Source: Tolypothrix sp. NIES-4075 (lineage in GTDB: Bacteria > Cyanobacteriota > Cyanobacteriia > Cyanobacteriales > Nostocaceae). From it: a DNA stretch of 64,000 nt. The translations under genes were made by a program, and so were the position numbers. The stretch spans positions 186,001 through 250,000 of the forward strand of contig NZ_BDUC01000002.1 of NCBI RefSeq assembly GCF_002218085.1, in the 5' to 3' direction. Positions 37,190 through 45,574 of this stretch are shown piece by piece. Each line of letters starts with the position of its first letter. The first letter of the stretch is position 1. A model generated the notes under the pieces. It saw only the letters and a list, made by a program, of their open reading frames with translations, did not search any database and had not been told where the DNA came from.

Positions 37190-38395
37190 TTACTTCACCA
37201 CTACCCATTGCGTTACAGGCGCCATCGCTTTCCAACCCAAAAATTTACCGACGGGTTCCGCTCGTTGAATTGCGATGCGAGTTAATGTCCCACCGACTTG
37301 ATTGTGCCATTGCAGCAGCTTTTGTTCGCTTTCAACAGTTACCGCGTTAGCAACCAAACGTCCACCAGGTTTTAGCGATCGCCAACAAATATCAAATATT
37401 CCTTCTGCTGTAGCTCCACCCCCAATAAATATGGCATCGGGTGCTTCTAAATTGTGAAGTGCAGCAGGAGCCTCACCTGGAATTATACACAGATTTGGTG
37501 TACCCAGAGCAGCGGCATTATCGGTAATGTAGCGCAATCGTGAGGGATTTTGTTCGATCGCGATCGCTCGACAACGATAATGACTCCGCATCCATTCAAT
37601 CCCAATCGAACCACAACCCGCACCCACATCCCATAACAATTGTCCCGGTATGGGTGCAAGTGCAGCTAAAGTAACTGCCCTAACTTCATGTTTGGTAAGT
37701 TGTCCGTCGTGATGATAAGCTGTATCCGGTAATCCGGGGGTGCGCTTAAGCAGCACAACTGGTGAATCTGCAATACATTCAACGGCAATTGTATTTAAAT
37801 CGGCAAGTTCGCTGATATTCCAAGATGCAGCGATACCCTTAACGATGCGTTCGTGAGTTCCTCCCATCCGTTCTAAAACTGTAATTTGGCTATTACCAAA
37901 GCCGCGTTTTACCAACATTTCGGCGACAATAGCAGGGGTTTTTCTGCCTTCACTGAGAATAAGGAGACGCGCTCCTGGATAAATTACCGGATGTAATAAA
38001 TTTGGGTCGCGACCTGTTAAACTTAAAGTCTCTACCTCTGTTAGTGACCATCCCAAACGAGCGCAACTCTGGCTGAAGGCTGAGGGACTTGGAATAATCG
38101 TCATCTCTGCAATGGGAATTCGCCGTAGTAGCGTTACCCCAATACCAAAACACATCGGATCGCCACTAGCGAGAACACAAATCGATTGTCCGCGACGAGA
38201 TATAATTTCTTCTACGGTATTATTTATAGGTGAAGCCCAAACTAGCTTTTCGCGATCATCGCTTTCTGGGAGCATATTTAAATGGCGATCGCCTCCGACT
38301 AACACCTCTGCTTGCTCCACCAAGGTGCGTGCAACCGAATTTAACCCCAAAACTCCATCTTCACCAATTCCGACTACAGACAGCCATTTTTGCAT
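37190..38395 (-). CDS. cobL: Bifunctional precorrin-6Y C5,15-methyltransferase/decarboxylase CbiET
   Basis: 401 residues. The N-terminal CbiE half is a tetrapyrrole methylase (SVVGIGEDGVLGLNSVAR, VLASGDPMCFGIG, SLTGRDP). The C-terminal CbiT half is a Rossmann methyltransferase (LLWDVGAGCGSIGIEWMRS, AIFIGGGATAEGIF). The protein methylates C5 and C15 and decarboxylates the C12 acetate in cobalamin ring synthesis. It lies upstream of and divergent from the B12-riboswitch-controlled genes, with an APH-fold kinase between. Both halves are intact. Confidence 0.9.
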   Translation of the reverse strand: MQKWLSVVGIGEDGVLGLNSVARTLVEQAEVLVGGDRHLNMLPESDDREKLVWASPINNTVEEIISRRGQSICVLASGDPMCFGIGVTLLRRIPIAEMTIIPSPSAFSQSCARLGWSLTEVETLSLTGRDPNLLHPVIYPGARLLILSEGRKTPAIVAEMLVKRGFGNSQITVLERMGGTHERIVKGIAASWNISELADLNTIAVECIADSPVVLLKRTPGLPDTAYHHDGQLTKHEVRAVTLAALAPIPGQLLWDVGAGCGSIGIEWMRSHYRCRAIAIEQNPSRLRYITDNAAALGTPNLCIIPGEAPAALHNLEAPDAIFIGGGATAEGIFDICWRSLKPGGRLVANAVTVESEQKLLQWHNQVGGTLTRIAIQRAEPVGKFLGWKAMAPVTQWVVVK

Positions 38396-38506
38396 TAAAC
38401 TTAATTAACCTGACTTAATATCAATAAGTACAATTTTGCGTAAAAGCGTAGCGTTTTTAAACGCAGAGGAACGCAAAGGGAAGCGCAAAGGAACGCGGAG
38501 TTTTGG

Positions 38507-39529
38507 TTACTTTCTTTGTGCAATTATTGTACTAAGCATAGCTGTATTTTCAGTAAACCAATCTTCCAACAGCAGCATTCTCGCTACCGCATTTATTACG
38601 CTTTGGTGGGTTACTTTCCCTTCAATCAGCCATCCTGTCCAATAGACAATGCAGCTTGCTTGTTGTAAACGCCAAACTAATGTTAGCGCTTCTAGTTCCA
38701 ATTGGGAAAGGCAAACGTGTTTAGCATATCCAGTGCTGAAAGCTTTGACAAATTCTAAGCTCGGTGCTTCCCCAGAAAATCGGGTAAAGTGGTCGAGTGC
38801 TGCAACGTAATCCATTAAACGCAAGTCGGAAGTAGCAAACTCGAAGTCTAAAACTCCCATCACACGATTCTCCAAAAGCATTACGTTAGGAGACAAGTAA
38901 TCCGCATGAGTTGTTTGAATCGGAAGGGTTTTATATAAATTAGGTGCAGCTTCCATAACTTCTGTCAATGTCTTTACAAGGCGGTGTTGCTGCATTAAAG
39001 TCAATTTAAGCAACTTTGGAACTTCAAGCGGTGTGACTAAAGGATGAATATGATTCAAATCTCCCCATGCGGGTAATTGAGCCATTTTTCCTGATGAATC
39101 GAATCCAGCAAGAGCATGATGCAATTCTCCAAGGGTCTGACTGATAGCATAAGTATGAGCGATATTTTGGCGATCGCTACTGTTACCGGCAATAAAAGGA
39201 AGCAAAGCAACCCGCAGCATTGAGTTATCCTGCTTAATTGTAATCAGCGTTTCGCCGGCGGAAGTTGGTATGGGTGTTGGAACTACAAACGATAAATTGC
39301 ATAATTGCAAGTACGCTAGCAATGAATGTTCGTACTCAATTTGTGCAGTCGTTATAGAATCGTTGTATAATTTTAAAACGTATTTTACTGCCTTTGTCTC
39401 TACAAAAAAAGTTGTGTTGACTGTACCTTGGTTCGTTGGTTCAACTTTTGAGATTTCTAGAAATGACCACGCATTAAGAAGAGCGATCGCATCTTCTTCA
39501 GATAACTGTGAGTGTTGAGAATTTTCCAT
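38507..39529 (-). CDS. APH-fold small-molecule kinase in the cobalamin cluster
   Basis: 340 residues of the aminoglycoside phosphotransferase/homoserine kinase-II-like superfamily. The catalytic loop HADYLSPN (H-x-D-x4-N) and the metal-binding DFEFA are intact at about 203-228. The N-terminal lobe has KYVLKLYN as the likely ATP lysine. The substrate is not evident. Because it lies between cbiET and cobG, one idea is that it makes L-threonine phosphate or another cobalamin side-chain precursor. It could equally be an unrelated kinase. Dispersed GCGTTTAAA-type repeats border it on both sides. Confidence 0.7.
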   Translation of the reverse strand: MENSQHSQLSEEDAIALLNAWSFLEISKVEPTNQGTVNTTFFVETKAVKYVLKLYNDSITTAQIEYEHSLLAYLQLCNLSFVVPTPIPTSAGETLITIKQDNSMLRVALLPFIAGNSSDRQNIAHTYAISQTLGELHHALAGFDSSGKMAQLPAWGDLNHIHPLVTPLEVPKLLKLTLMQQHRLVKTLTEVMEAAPNLYKTLPIQTTHADYLSPNVMLLENRVMGVLDFEFATSDLRLMDYVAALDHFTRFSGEAPSLEFVKAFSTGYAKHVCLSQLELEALTLVWRLQQASCIVYWTGWLIEGKVTHQSVINAVARMLLLEDWFTENTAMLSTIIAQRK

Positions 39530-39664
39530 GTATAAATAAACTGGGTTGGGATGTTCTTAATACAAGCACAAATTCATCGAGAAAGCTCTGCGTACCTCTG
39601 CGATTACTCAGCGCTCCTCTGCGTTTAAAAATCTTAAAAAAGATTAGGCATCCGCGATCGCACT

Positions 39665-39800
39665 AACTGAGCAACGTGGTATGCTAGATAAGCTTAGGGT
39701 TAGGAAACTCCGGTGCAATTCCGGGACTGTGCCGCAGCTGTAATAGGTTTACCTGAGTCAGAATGCTAACTTAAGCGGTGTCCAGCAGGCACTTATATTA
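39665..39800 (+). promoter_or_regulatory. Cobalamin (B12) riboswitch
   Basis: Conserved B12 aptamer segments are readable: GGAAACTCCGGTGCAATTCC at about 39697-39716, then GGGACTGTGCCGCAGCTGTAA (the B12 box region), GTCAGAATGC and, near 39777, the GGTGTCCAGC closing region. It lies just upstream of cobG and should repress the cobG-cobH-cobI operon when adenosylcobalamin is abundant. The ribosome-binding site GGAAGGAG at 39822-39829 follows directly, consistent with translational control. Confidence 0.85.
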
Positions 39801-39837
39801 TCTATTTCCTGCGTTGCACGGGGAAGGAGTTACTGCT

Positions 39838-41430
39838 ATGTCATGTCCAACCGAACTAGCCACATTACCCGTATGTCCGGGTTTATTCTACGCTACCCCT
39901 GCAAGAGATGGAATTATTTCTCGAATTCGGATTCCTGGGGGAATTATCAATAGTCAACAAGGACGTGCGATCGCAGAATTTGCAGAAGATTTTGGTGAAG
40001 GATATGTTCATGTAACCAACCGAGCAAATTTACAAATCCGTAAAATTCAAGGTATTACCCCAGAAGTTTTGACAACGTTGCAAAAAGTTGGACTTGCAGC
40101 AACTTTAACAGAAGTCGATCATCTCCGCAACATTATGGCGAGTCCGACAGCGGGAATTGACTCGTTAGAGTTGATTGATACTCGTCCTTGGGTGAGGGAA
40201 TTAGATGCATATATTTGCGGACATCCAGAATTAAAAGGATTATCGCCCAAGTTTAGTGTAGCGTTTGATGGGGGTGGAGCCGTTCGAGTGTGCGATCGCC
40301 CTAATGAAATTATATTTCGTGCGATGTCTTGCGACAAGCCCTTCGGGTTCGGGGGATCGCAATCGACGGGAAGCGGAGCCACTGCGGTGGACGGGTCTCC
40401 CGGCATAAAGCAAGTGGCGTCCAAGACTGCGACCCCCTCACCGCTTTGCGTCTACGCTCTTTCAGAAGACTGTGCCGCAGTTGAAAAGAATATTTACTTT
40501 CAGCTTATACTAGGCGATGCGACAAATATCTTACTTCAACCGAAAGAATGTTTAAGCGTGGTGGTAGCGATCGCCCAAGTTTATCTGGATAATGTAGATC
40601 AAACTAAGAAAAGCAAACTCCGTTTAAAACACCTTTTGCAAGATAAAGGTGTCGAATGGTATTTACAACAAGCTCAAGGTTATCTTCCTTTTTCTTTATT
40701 AAAGCGATTAAAACCAACTTTAGATCAAAGTATAAATCCCAAAAACTATAACCATCTGGGAGTTCATCCCCAGCGACAGGCAGGACTTTCGTATATTGGA
40801 ATTATCTTACCCTTGGGACAGCTTTTAAGCAAACAATTACACTCTTTAACAGATTTAGCACAAACGTATGGCAGTGGAACCCTCAGATTAACACCTTGGC
40901 AGAACTTATTAATTTCCGATATTCCTAATTCAAGCATTCCCCAAGTCAAAGATGAAATTGAATGCTTGGGTTTAGATTGGAATGCGAATCACATTCAAGG
41001 TTCTCTCGTAGCTTGCACAGGTAAAACAGGCTGTACCTCTTCTGCTACCGATACCAAAAAACAAGCCTTAGCTTTAGCAGATTATTTAAAAAAGCATATC
41101 ACTTTAGATGTACCTGTAAAAATCCACTTTAGCGGATGTCCGAAATCCTGCGCTTATCATGGCAAAAGTGACATCACTTTATTGGGTACTTTGATAGAGA
41201 AAGATAAGACTGTAGTTGAAGGCTATCACATCTATGTAGGAGATAAAGAGCAGTCATTTGGACGTGAGTTATATACTAACGTCTGTATTCCTGAAGTACC
41301 TCACCGGATTTTGCAGATGTTGGAAGTATACCAGATTAAGCGTACCGAGCCAGATGAATCTTTTGGAGAATTTACGAATAGATACACAATTCCTCAATTG
41401 CGGCAATTATTTGATGAGTCAGGGCAATAG
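39838..41430 (+). CDS. cobG: Precorrin-3B synthase CobG
   Basis: About 530 residues from the ATG at 39838, with a strong GGAAGGAG upstream; a frame from 39778 would run through the riboswitch. CobG is the oxygen-dependent, sulfite/nitrite reductase-like enzyme that converts precorrin-3A to precorrin-3B. The siroheme/Fe-S cysteines are seen at CTGKTGC and CPKSC near the C-terminus. Residues about 166-210 (SCDKPFGFGGSQSTGSGATA, then VDGSPGIKQVASKTATP) are unlike the family. They are encoded by GC-rich repeat DNA containing CCCTTCGGGTTCG, so a repeat has entered the gene in frame. It starts the riboswitch-controlled operon. Confidence 0.88.
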   Translation: MSCPTELATLPVCPGLFYATPARDGIISRIRIPGGIINSQQGRAIAEFAEDFGEGYVHVTNRANLQIRKIQGITPEVLTTLQKVGLAATLTEVDHLRNIMASPTAGIDSLELIDTRPWVRELDAYICGHPELKGLSPKFSVAFDGGGAVRVCDRPNEIIFRAMSCDKPFGFGGSQSTGSGATAVDGSPGIKQVASKTATPSPLCVYALSEDCAAVEKNIYFQLILGDATNILLQPKECLSVVVAIAQVYLDNVDQTKKSKLRLKHLLQDKGVEWYLQQAQGYLPFSLLKRLKPTLDQSINPKNYNHLGVHPQRQAGLSYIGIILPLGQLLSKQLHSLTDLAQTYGSGTLRLTPWQNLLISDIPNSSIPQVKDEIECLGLDWNANHIQGSLVACTGKTGCTSSATDTKKQALALADYLKKHITLDVPVKIHFSGCPKSCAYHGKSDITLLGTLIEKDKTVVEGYHIYVGDKEQSFGRELYTNVCIPEVPHRILQMLEVYQIKRTEPDESFGEFTNRYTIPQLRQLFDESGQ

Positions 41431-41433
41431 CCG

Positions 41434-42060
41434 ATGATAGATTATATACGTGATGGTGATGAAATTTATCGGCGCTCTTTCGCGATTATTCGCTCAGAGG
41501 CTAATTTAAACAGCTTATCTGCGGATTTAGAATCTGTGGCGGTGCGTTTGATTCATACTTGCGGTATGACCGATATTATCACAGATTTAGCCGCTTCCGA
41601 CAACGCCGTAGCCGCAGGACGTGCAGCTTTAATAGCAGGAAAGCCGATTTTATGCGATTCGCAAATGGTAGCAGAAGGCATCACCCGCAAGCGATTACCA
41701 AGAGAAAATCCTGTAATTTGTACGCTTCACCATCCAGAAGTACCAGCTTTAGCAAAAAAAGTCCAAAATACACGTTCAGCGGCAGCTATGGAACTGTGGA
41801 TACCACATATGCAGGAAGCAGTAATTGCTATAGGTAATGCACCAACGGCACTTTTTAGGTTACTAGAAATGCTTGATGCCAAAGCGCCAAAACCCGCTTT
41901 AATTCTCGGCTTTCCGGTTGGTTTTGTCGGTGCGGCAGAATCGAAAGCGGCTTTGGCAGAAGATAGCCTTGGCGTGCCTTTTATTACTATACATGGACGA
42001 CGCGGTGGAAGTGCAATGGCAGCCGCCGCCGTGAATGCGATCGCCAAGGAGGAACAATAA
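41434..42060 (+). CDS. cobH: Precorrin-8X methylmutase CobH/CbiC
   Basis: 208 residues. EIYRRSFAIIRSEANL at the start, VRLIHTCGMTDIITDL with the catalytic-type histidine, and ILGFPVGFVGAAESKAAL, with FITIHGRRGGSAMAAAAVNAI at the end, identify precorrin-8X methylmutase. This enzyme moves the C11 methyl to C12, giving hydrogenobyrinic acid. It starts three bases after the cobG stop and is three bases ahead of cobI, so the genes form an operon under the B12 riboswitch. Confidence 0.92.
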   Translation: MIDYIRDGDEIYRRSFAIIRSEANLNSLSADLESVAVRLIHTCGMTDIITDLAASDNAVAAGRAALIAGKPILCDSQMVAEGITRKRLPRENPVICTLHHPEVPALAKKVQNTRSAAAMELWIPHMQEAVIAIGNAPTALFRLLEMLDAKAPKPALILGFPVGFVGAAESKAALAEDSLGVPFITIHGRRGGSAMAAAAVNAIAKEEQ

Positions 42061-42062
42061 TT

Positions 42063-42761
42063 ATGGTAAAATCTGGTTGTCTCTATGGTATAGGTGTCGG
42101 TCCTGGCGATCCGGAATTGATGACGTTAAAAGCGTTGCGACTTTTGCGGACTGTCCCCGTACTCGCTTATCCGGTATCCTTTGGTAAAAGCCTCGCTCGC
42201 TCAATTGTCGCCGAATATCTGCCTGAAGGTCAAATTGAGATACCCATGCTCTTTCCCTTCAAAATAGACGAATCCGCCCAACCTTATTATGATAGTGCTG
42301 CCCAAAAACTCGCCGAATATCTCACTGCCGGACAAGATGTAGTTGTGCTGTGTGAAGGCGACCCGTTTTTTTACGGTACATTTATGTATCTTTATACGCG
42401 GTTGTCAGAGCGATTTACTACGCAAGTCGTTCCCGGTGTATCGTCTGTGATGGCGAGCGCATCAGCTTTAGGCGTACCGCTGACTTATCGCAACGATGCT
42501 TTTATGGTGTTATCAGCGATACTTCCGGCTGAAGAACTATTACCAAAATTAGCAGTTGCGGATGCTGCTGTAATTATTAAGTTGGGTAAGCACTTTACAA
42601 AAGTTTACGAAGTGCTGAAACAATTAGGATTAGCTGAGAGAGCAAGATTTATTGAAAAAGCCACAATGCAGAATCAGCGGATTGTACCGTTGAATGAAGT
42701 TGATCCAAGGACGGTGCCATATTTTTCATTAATTATGATACCAAGTCAATGGCAGCCATAA
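42063..42761 (+). CDS. cobI: Precorrin-2 C20-methyltransferase CobI
   Basis: 232 residues of the tetrapyrrole methylase fold. The motifs are LYGIGVGPGDPELMTLKALRLL (SAM-site loop), VVLCEGDPFFYGTFMYL, VVPGVSSVMASASALGVPL and VIIKLGKHF. It adds the C20 methyl to precorrin-2, directing the intermediate away from siroheme and into cobalamin. Third gene of the cobG-cobH-cobI operon; no further gene follows on this strand for about 2.3 kb. Confidence 0.92.
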   Translation: MVKSGCLYGIGVGPGDPELMTLKALRLLRTVPVLAYPVSFGKSLARSIVAEYLPEGQIEIPMLFPFKIDESAQPYYDSAAQKLAEYLTAGQDVVVLCEGDPFFYGTFMYLYTRLSERFTTQVVPGVSSVMASASALGVPLTYRNDAFMVLSAILPAEELLPKLAVADAAVIIKLGKHFTKVYEVLKQLGLAERARFIEKATMQNQRIVPLNEVDPRTVPYFSLIMIPSQWQP

Positions 42762-43180
42762 TCAGCGTTGTATTCAAGCCTATCTTATAACTGGACTTGA
42801 TATAACGACAAATTAATTGCTCTTTGCTTGGTAGTACGTTAATCCGATATCTCTATCGGATTTGATTGCTTCTATACTTTTGAGAATAAATCCCCAAACT
42901 AGATTATCAGCACGCCTTTACTTTTTCTTATAAACACCCGTAAATTATATCAGGTTCGTTAGTTTGATTTGTATTATCCCTAAGGTAGAGAATAGAAGAC
43001 TGGTTTTCTTTAATTACGAATATATAAATTGATTAAGCGAACTTGATATTAGTTATATGATTTAGCATCGAGAAAAAAGCGATCGCGCTTGATAACTTTA
43101 GCTAAATGGACAATAGAAGAATATCATCGCATGATTGCCGCAAGCATTGCGCGATCGTCGGCGTGTGGAATTAAGGTTAA
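42762..43180. other. Intergenic, mostly AT-rich
   Basis: After the cobI stop this holds a weak hairpin (AATCCGATATCTCTATCGGATT at about 42840-42861), then AT-rich DNA, and the decayed Uma2 fragment from 43089. Nothing else is seen. Confidence 0.35.
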
Positions 43181-43185
43181 TTAAT
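43089..43185 (+). pseudogene. N-terminal relic of a Uma2 endonuclease gene
   Basis: Reads LAKWTIEEYHRMIAAS in one frame and then, after a one-base shift, RDRRRVELR in another. Both stretches match the usual start of Uma2 proteins (x-KWT-x-EYH-x-MIAAGI-x-x-DRRVEL). No remaining domain is present. Confidence 0.5.
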
Positions 43186-43486
43186 AGAAGGCTTCTACAT
43201 TATGCCGGAAAGCGATCAAGGCGTGCTTACCCTGCTCCTCTTTCAGTGCCGAAAAAATAGCATCAGATGCTTCTAATGAAACAATGGTCTTGATTTCAAT
43301 ATTGGTATTATAGCCTGCTAAATCTGACAAGCGTCTTCCGTGTCCGCCTTCACCCTGTACTTGACAAATGGTGTAACCGCTTACACTATAATCTTTGAGC
43401 AACCTAACAATACGATCTTTCAGGACTGTTTCACCAATGATGGTGATTAAGACAGCGGGTTCGACGGGACTGCCTGAGTTTGACAT
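43181..43486 (-). CDS. PII-like signalling protein (SbtB-type)
   Basis: 101 residues with a PII-like ferredoxin fold: VLITIIGETVLKDRIVRLLKDYSVSGYTICQVQGEGGHGRR, a T-loop-like turn and then NIEIKTIVSLEASDAIFSAL. The GEGGHG stretch resembles the nucleotide-binding T-loop region of SbtB, which senses cAMP/ATP and regulates bicarbonate uptake. No sbtA transporter is adjacent, so the partner is unknown. It may belong to a wider PII-like family. Placed beside the rbp and hli genes. Confidence 0.55.
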   Translation of the reverse strand: MSNSGSPVEPAVLITIIGETVLKDRIVRLLKDYSVSGYTICQVQGEGGHGRRLSDLAGYNTNIEIKTIVSLEASDAIFSALKEEQGKHALIAFRHNVEAFY

Positions 43487-43556
43487 GGAGAACTCCAGAG
43501 AATGAATTTTGGTTAGTAAAGCTTAAGTTTTCGCTATGTAGTCTAAATTTTGTATT

Positions 43557-43585
43557 AAAAAGGCTCAAGCAAGAACGCTTGAGCC
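43557..43585 (-). terminator. Rho-independent terminator of the rbp gene
   Basis: GGCTCAAGC at 43562-43570 pairs with GCTTGAGCC at 43577-43585. On the minus strand the stem is followed by five T's (AAAAA at 43557-43561). Confidence 0.8.
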
Positions 43586-43649
43586 GTTACTAAATACAAT
43601 TAATTTGCGCTTACTAATCGGTTAGCTTAAAGAACTAAATCTATCAAGC

Positions 43650-43949
43650 TTAATAGCGGCTACGTCCGCTGTTGTTTCCCCGATTACCACCAAACGAACC
43701 TCTATCTTCTTTAGGTTTAGCCTTATTAACTTTGAGGTCACGTCCCATCCACTCAGCACCATCAAGAGCATCAATGGCTGCTGTTTCTTCAGCATCTGTA
43801 CCCATTTCCACAAAACCAAAGCCGCGCAAACGACCTGTTTCACGGTCGGTAGGTAGCTGAACGCGCTTTACAGAACCGTATTCTGCAAAAACAGCATTCA
43901 AACTATCTTCTGTAACTTCGTAAGAAAGATTGCCTACGTAAACTGACAT
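43650..43949 (-). CDS. RRM RNA-binding protein (Rbp family)
   Basis: 99 residues. A single RNA-recognition motif with RNP2 VYVGNLSY and RNP1 RGFGFVEM, then a glycine/arginine-rich tail (GSFGGNRGNNSGRSRY). Cyanobacterial Rbp proteins of this kind are often cold-induced RNA chaperones. They help localise or stabilise messages, for instance of thylakoid proteins. A long untranslated leader (43950 to about 44100) without a gene is consistent with post-transcriptional control. A terminator follows at 43557-43585. Confidence 0.9.
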   Translation of the reverse strand: MSVYVGNLSYEVTEDSLNAVFAEYGSVKRVQLPTDRETGRLRGFGFVEMGTDAEETAAIDALDGAEWMGRDLKVNKAKPKEDRGSFGGNRGNNSGRSRY

Positions 43950-44148
43950 AGATTGTCTCCGAAATTGTAAGTGTGTAAAGATTTAAATTTCGGAGAAAAG
44001 TCTGTGAATACCAAAAGGAAAAAGCCTGTCAATACTAAAAACAAACGCGGTCGCCGAATTAACTCTCAACTATGAGTATAACACGGCAGTCAGGTATCAG
44101 GGGGAAGTTGGAAAAACGATTATAAAAAGTAATGTTAAATTGATAGCT

Positions 44149-44181
44149 AAAAATCAATGCTCGGTTCACCCAGAACCGAGC
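44149..44181 (-). terminator. Rho-independent terminator of the hli gene
   Basis: GCTCGGTTC at 44159-44167 pairs with GAACCGAGC at 44173-44181. Reading the minus strand, the stem is followed by ATTGATTTTT. Confidence 0.75.
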
Positions 44182-44218
44182 AGAATCAATTGAAGGCGAA
44201 AAAGCCTACATCAATAAT

Positions 44219-44398
44219 TTATACGATACCCCAGAAATGGAGGAAGCCTTGACCAGAAAGGACTTCAATCAAAATGATGGATACAAAACCAATCATTGCA
44301 AAGCGACCGTTCCAATTTTCGCTTTGAGGAGTGAAACCAAAACGCAGGGCATTACGGTTATCTGAAACAGCAGGGTTAGGATTATTCAAACCTGACAT
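44219..44398 (-). CDS. High-light-inducible protein (one-helix chlorophyll a/b-binding-like)
   Basis: 59 residues from the ATG at 44398, preceded by GGAG (GAAAGGAGTTTCACTT). A longer frame upstream is not conserved. The single transmembrane helix contains the LHC-type motif: SENWNGRFAMIGFVSIILIEVLSGQGFLHFWGIV, with the E-x-x-N-G-R chlorophyll-binding residues. Hli proteins bind chlorophyll and carotenoid, and protect photosystem assembly under stress. It sits alone between the rbp gene and the second small-gene/array unit. Confidence 0.92.
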   Translation of the reverse strand: MSGLNNPNPAVSDNRNALRFGFTPQSENWNGRFAMIGFVSIILIEVLSGQGFLHFWGIV

Positions 44399-44678
44399 AA
44401 GTGAAACTCCTTTCGTCAAAGTGTTGTAATTGCAACTGTCTGTAAAGTAATGTAACAGATTTTTACAAAAATGCAATACTTGAGGCAGAAAAGTTAATGC
44501 AATCAGCTTTATCGCCAACTTTTTCCCAGAAGGCGATCGCTATGATTTTTTTGTAGTTTGCAATACTTTTTGCCTCTGACCGCTCTTGACAGTAGGCTGA
44601 CTATTTATAATATTTTATTATATCTAGGCAGAGGCTTGGTTTAAGGTAACTCTGATTTGCCTTGATGAACCTTAATAT

Positions 44679-44867
44679 CGCGACTTTCATCATCAATACC
44701 GCGATATTCATTATCCAAATCGCGACTTTCATTATCAATATCGCGATATTAATTATCAATATCGCGACATTCATCATCAATATCGCAACATTCATCATCA
44801 ATATCGCGACATTCATTATCAATACCGCGATATTCATCATCAATATCGCTATTTTTGTCATTCACCG
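44679..44867. repeat. Array B: eight 21-bp tandem repeats
   Basis: Eight consecutive units of exactly 21 bp from 44679 to 44846, plus a degenerate ninth. Each begins CGCGA (once CGCAA) and ends in TCAATAT, TCAATAC or CCAAAT. The intervening TTTCATCA, ATTCATTA or ATTCATCA varies. Frames stay open because 21 is a multiple of 3. The sequence is unrelated to array A beyond a GCGA core, but it has the same period and sits upstream of small gene copy B. Confidence 0.88.
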
Positions 44868-45044
44868 CAAGTTAAAGCGATTGATTGGCAATAAAACCAA
44901 GTGCAAAAGGTTAAATAAGAGACATTACTCAGATATACGTAAAAAATTTGTTTAATAGAATACTCGTATTCAATAATTTTACTCAACCAGAAAATAGTTT
45001 TATTAGATCAAAATAGCTCTTAATCCCCTCTAAGGAATATATTT

Positions 45045-45422
45045 ATGCCCCGTCAAAAACGCACATCCCGTATTCTCGAAAAAGCTGAATTCAGAGCGGC
45101 TGGACTAAAAGCGATTGATTCAAGCATGGATTTTGGTGATAATTGCGATTTGCAAAACCTGACTCAATCAATTGAGCAGTTACGCACTATGATTGATTCT
45201 TATAATGCCGCTCTAGCTGTGATTGACTCTTCTAAAACTAAGATTGATGAGATGGAAAAGAGCTTGAGTAATCTTTCAGACAAGTTGGTGAGGGGAGTTG
45301 CTTTCAAGTATGGCAGAAACAGCAGCGAATATGAGGTAGCGGGTGGTGTTCGTGAAAGCGATCGCGTCCGTAAAAGCAGGTTGACTCGTTTGAAAAGTAG
45401 TATACAAGAAACATCCTACTAA
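45045..45422 (+). CDS. Small coiled-coil protein, copy B of a paralogous pair
   Basis: 125 residues. Order and motifs match copy A at 20761-21180: a basic N-terminus, a helical segment (NLTQSIEQLRTMIDSYNAALAVI), a coiled coil (DSSKTKIDEMEKSLSNLSDKL), then VRGVAFKYGRNSSEYEVAGGVRESDRVRKSRLTRLKSS. The conserved core is G-V-A-x-x-Y-G-R-N-S-x-E-Y-x-x-A-G-G. GAGGAATAT-like spacing (TAAGGAATAT) precedes the ATG. The 21-bp array B ends 198 bp upstream. I know no name for the family. The basic C-terminus hints at DNA or RNA binding. Confidence 0.65.
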   Translation: MPRQKRTSRILEKAEFRAAGLKAIDSSMDFGDNCDLQNLTQSIEQLRTMIDSYNAALAVIDSSKTKIDEMEKSLSNLSDKLVRGVAFKYGRNSSEYEVAGGVRESDRVRKSRLTRLKSSIQETSY

Positions 45423-45488
45423 AAGAATGATTAAGCGCATTCCTTCTCAATTGTCAGCGTTTAATTCAAAATATATCGCGGAGAGATT

Positions 45489-45545
45489 CGTAGTGAGGAC
45501 TTCAGTCCTCATATAATAAGGACTGAAGTCCTTACTACATATGAC
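45489..45545. repeat. Dispersed palindromic repeat (GTAGTGAGGACT family)
   Basis: CGTAGTGAGGACTTCAGTCC is followed by its near-inverted partner AAGGACTGAAGTCCTTACTA. The same family appears at 51.45 kb and, in related forms, at 15.13, 48.93 and 55.83 kb. Confidence 0.6.
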
Positions 45546-45574
45546 ACAATAGACTTTGCTGCATTATTATCAAT

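Noticed and set aside
44601..44955. Open frames over array B (heptad IATFIIN and its reverse)
   Set aside because: Same reasoning as array A: periodicity keeps both strands open and there is no start context or domain.
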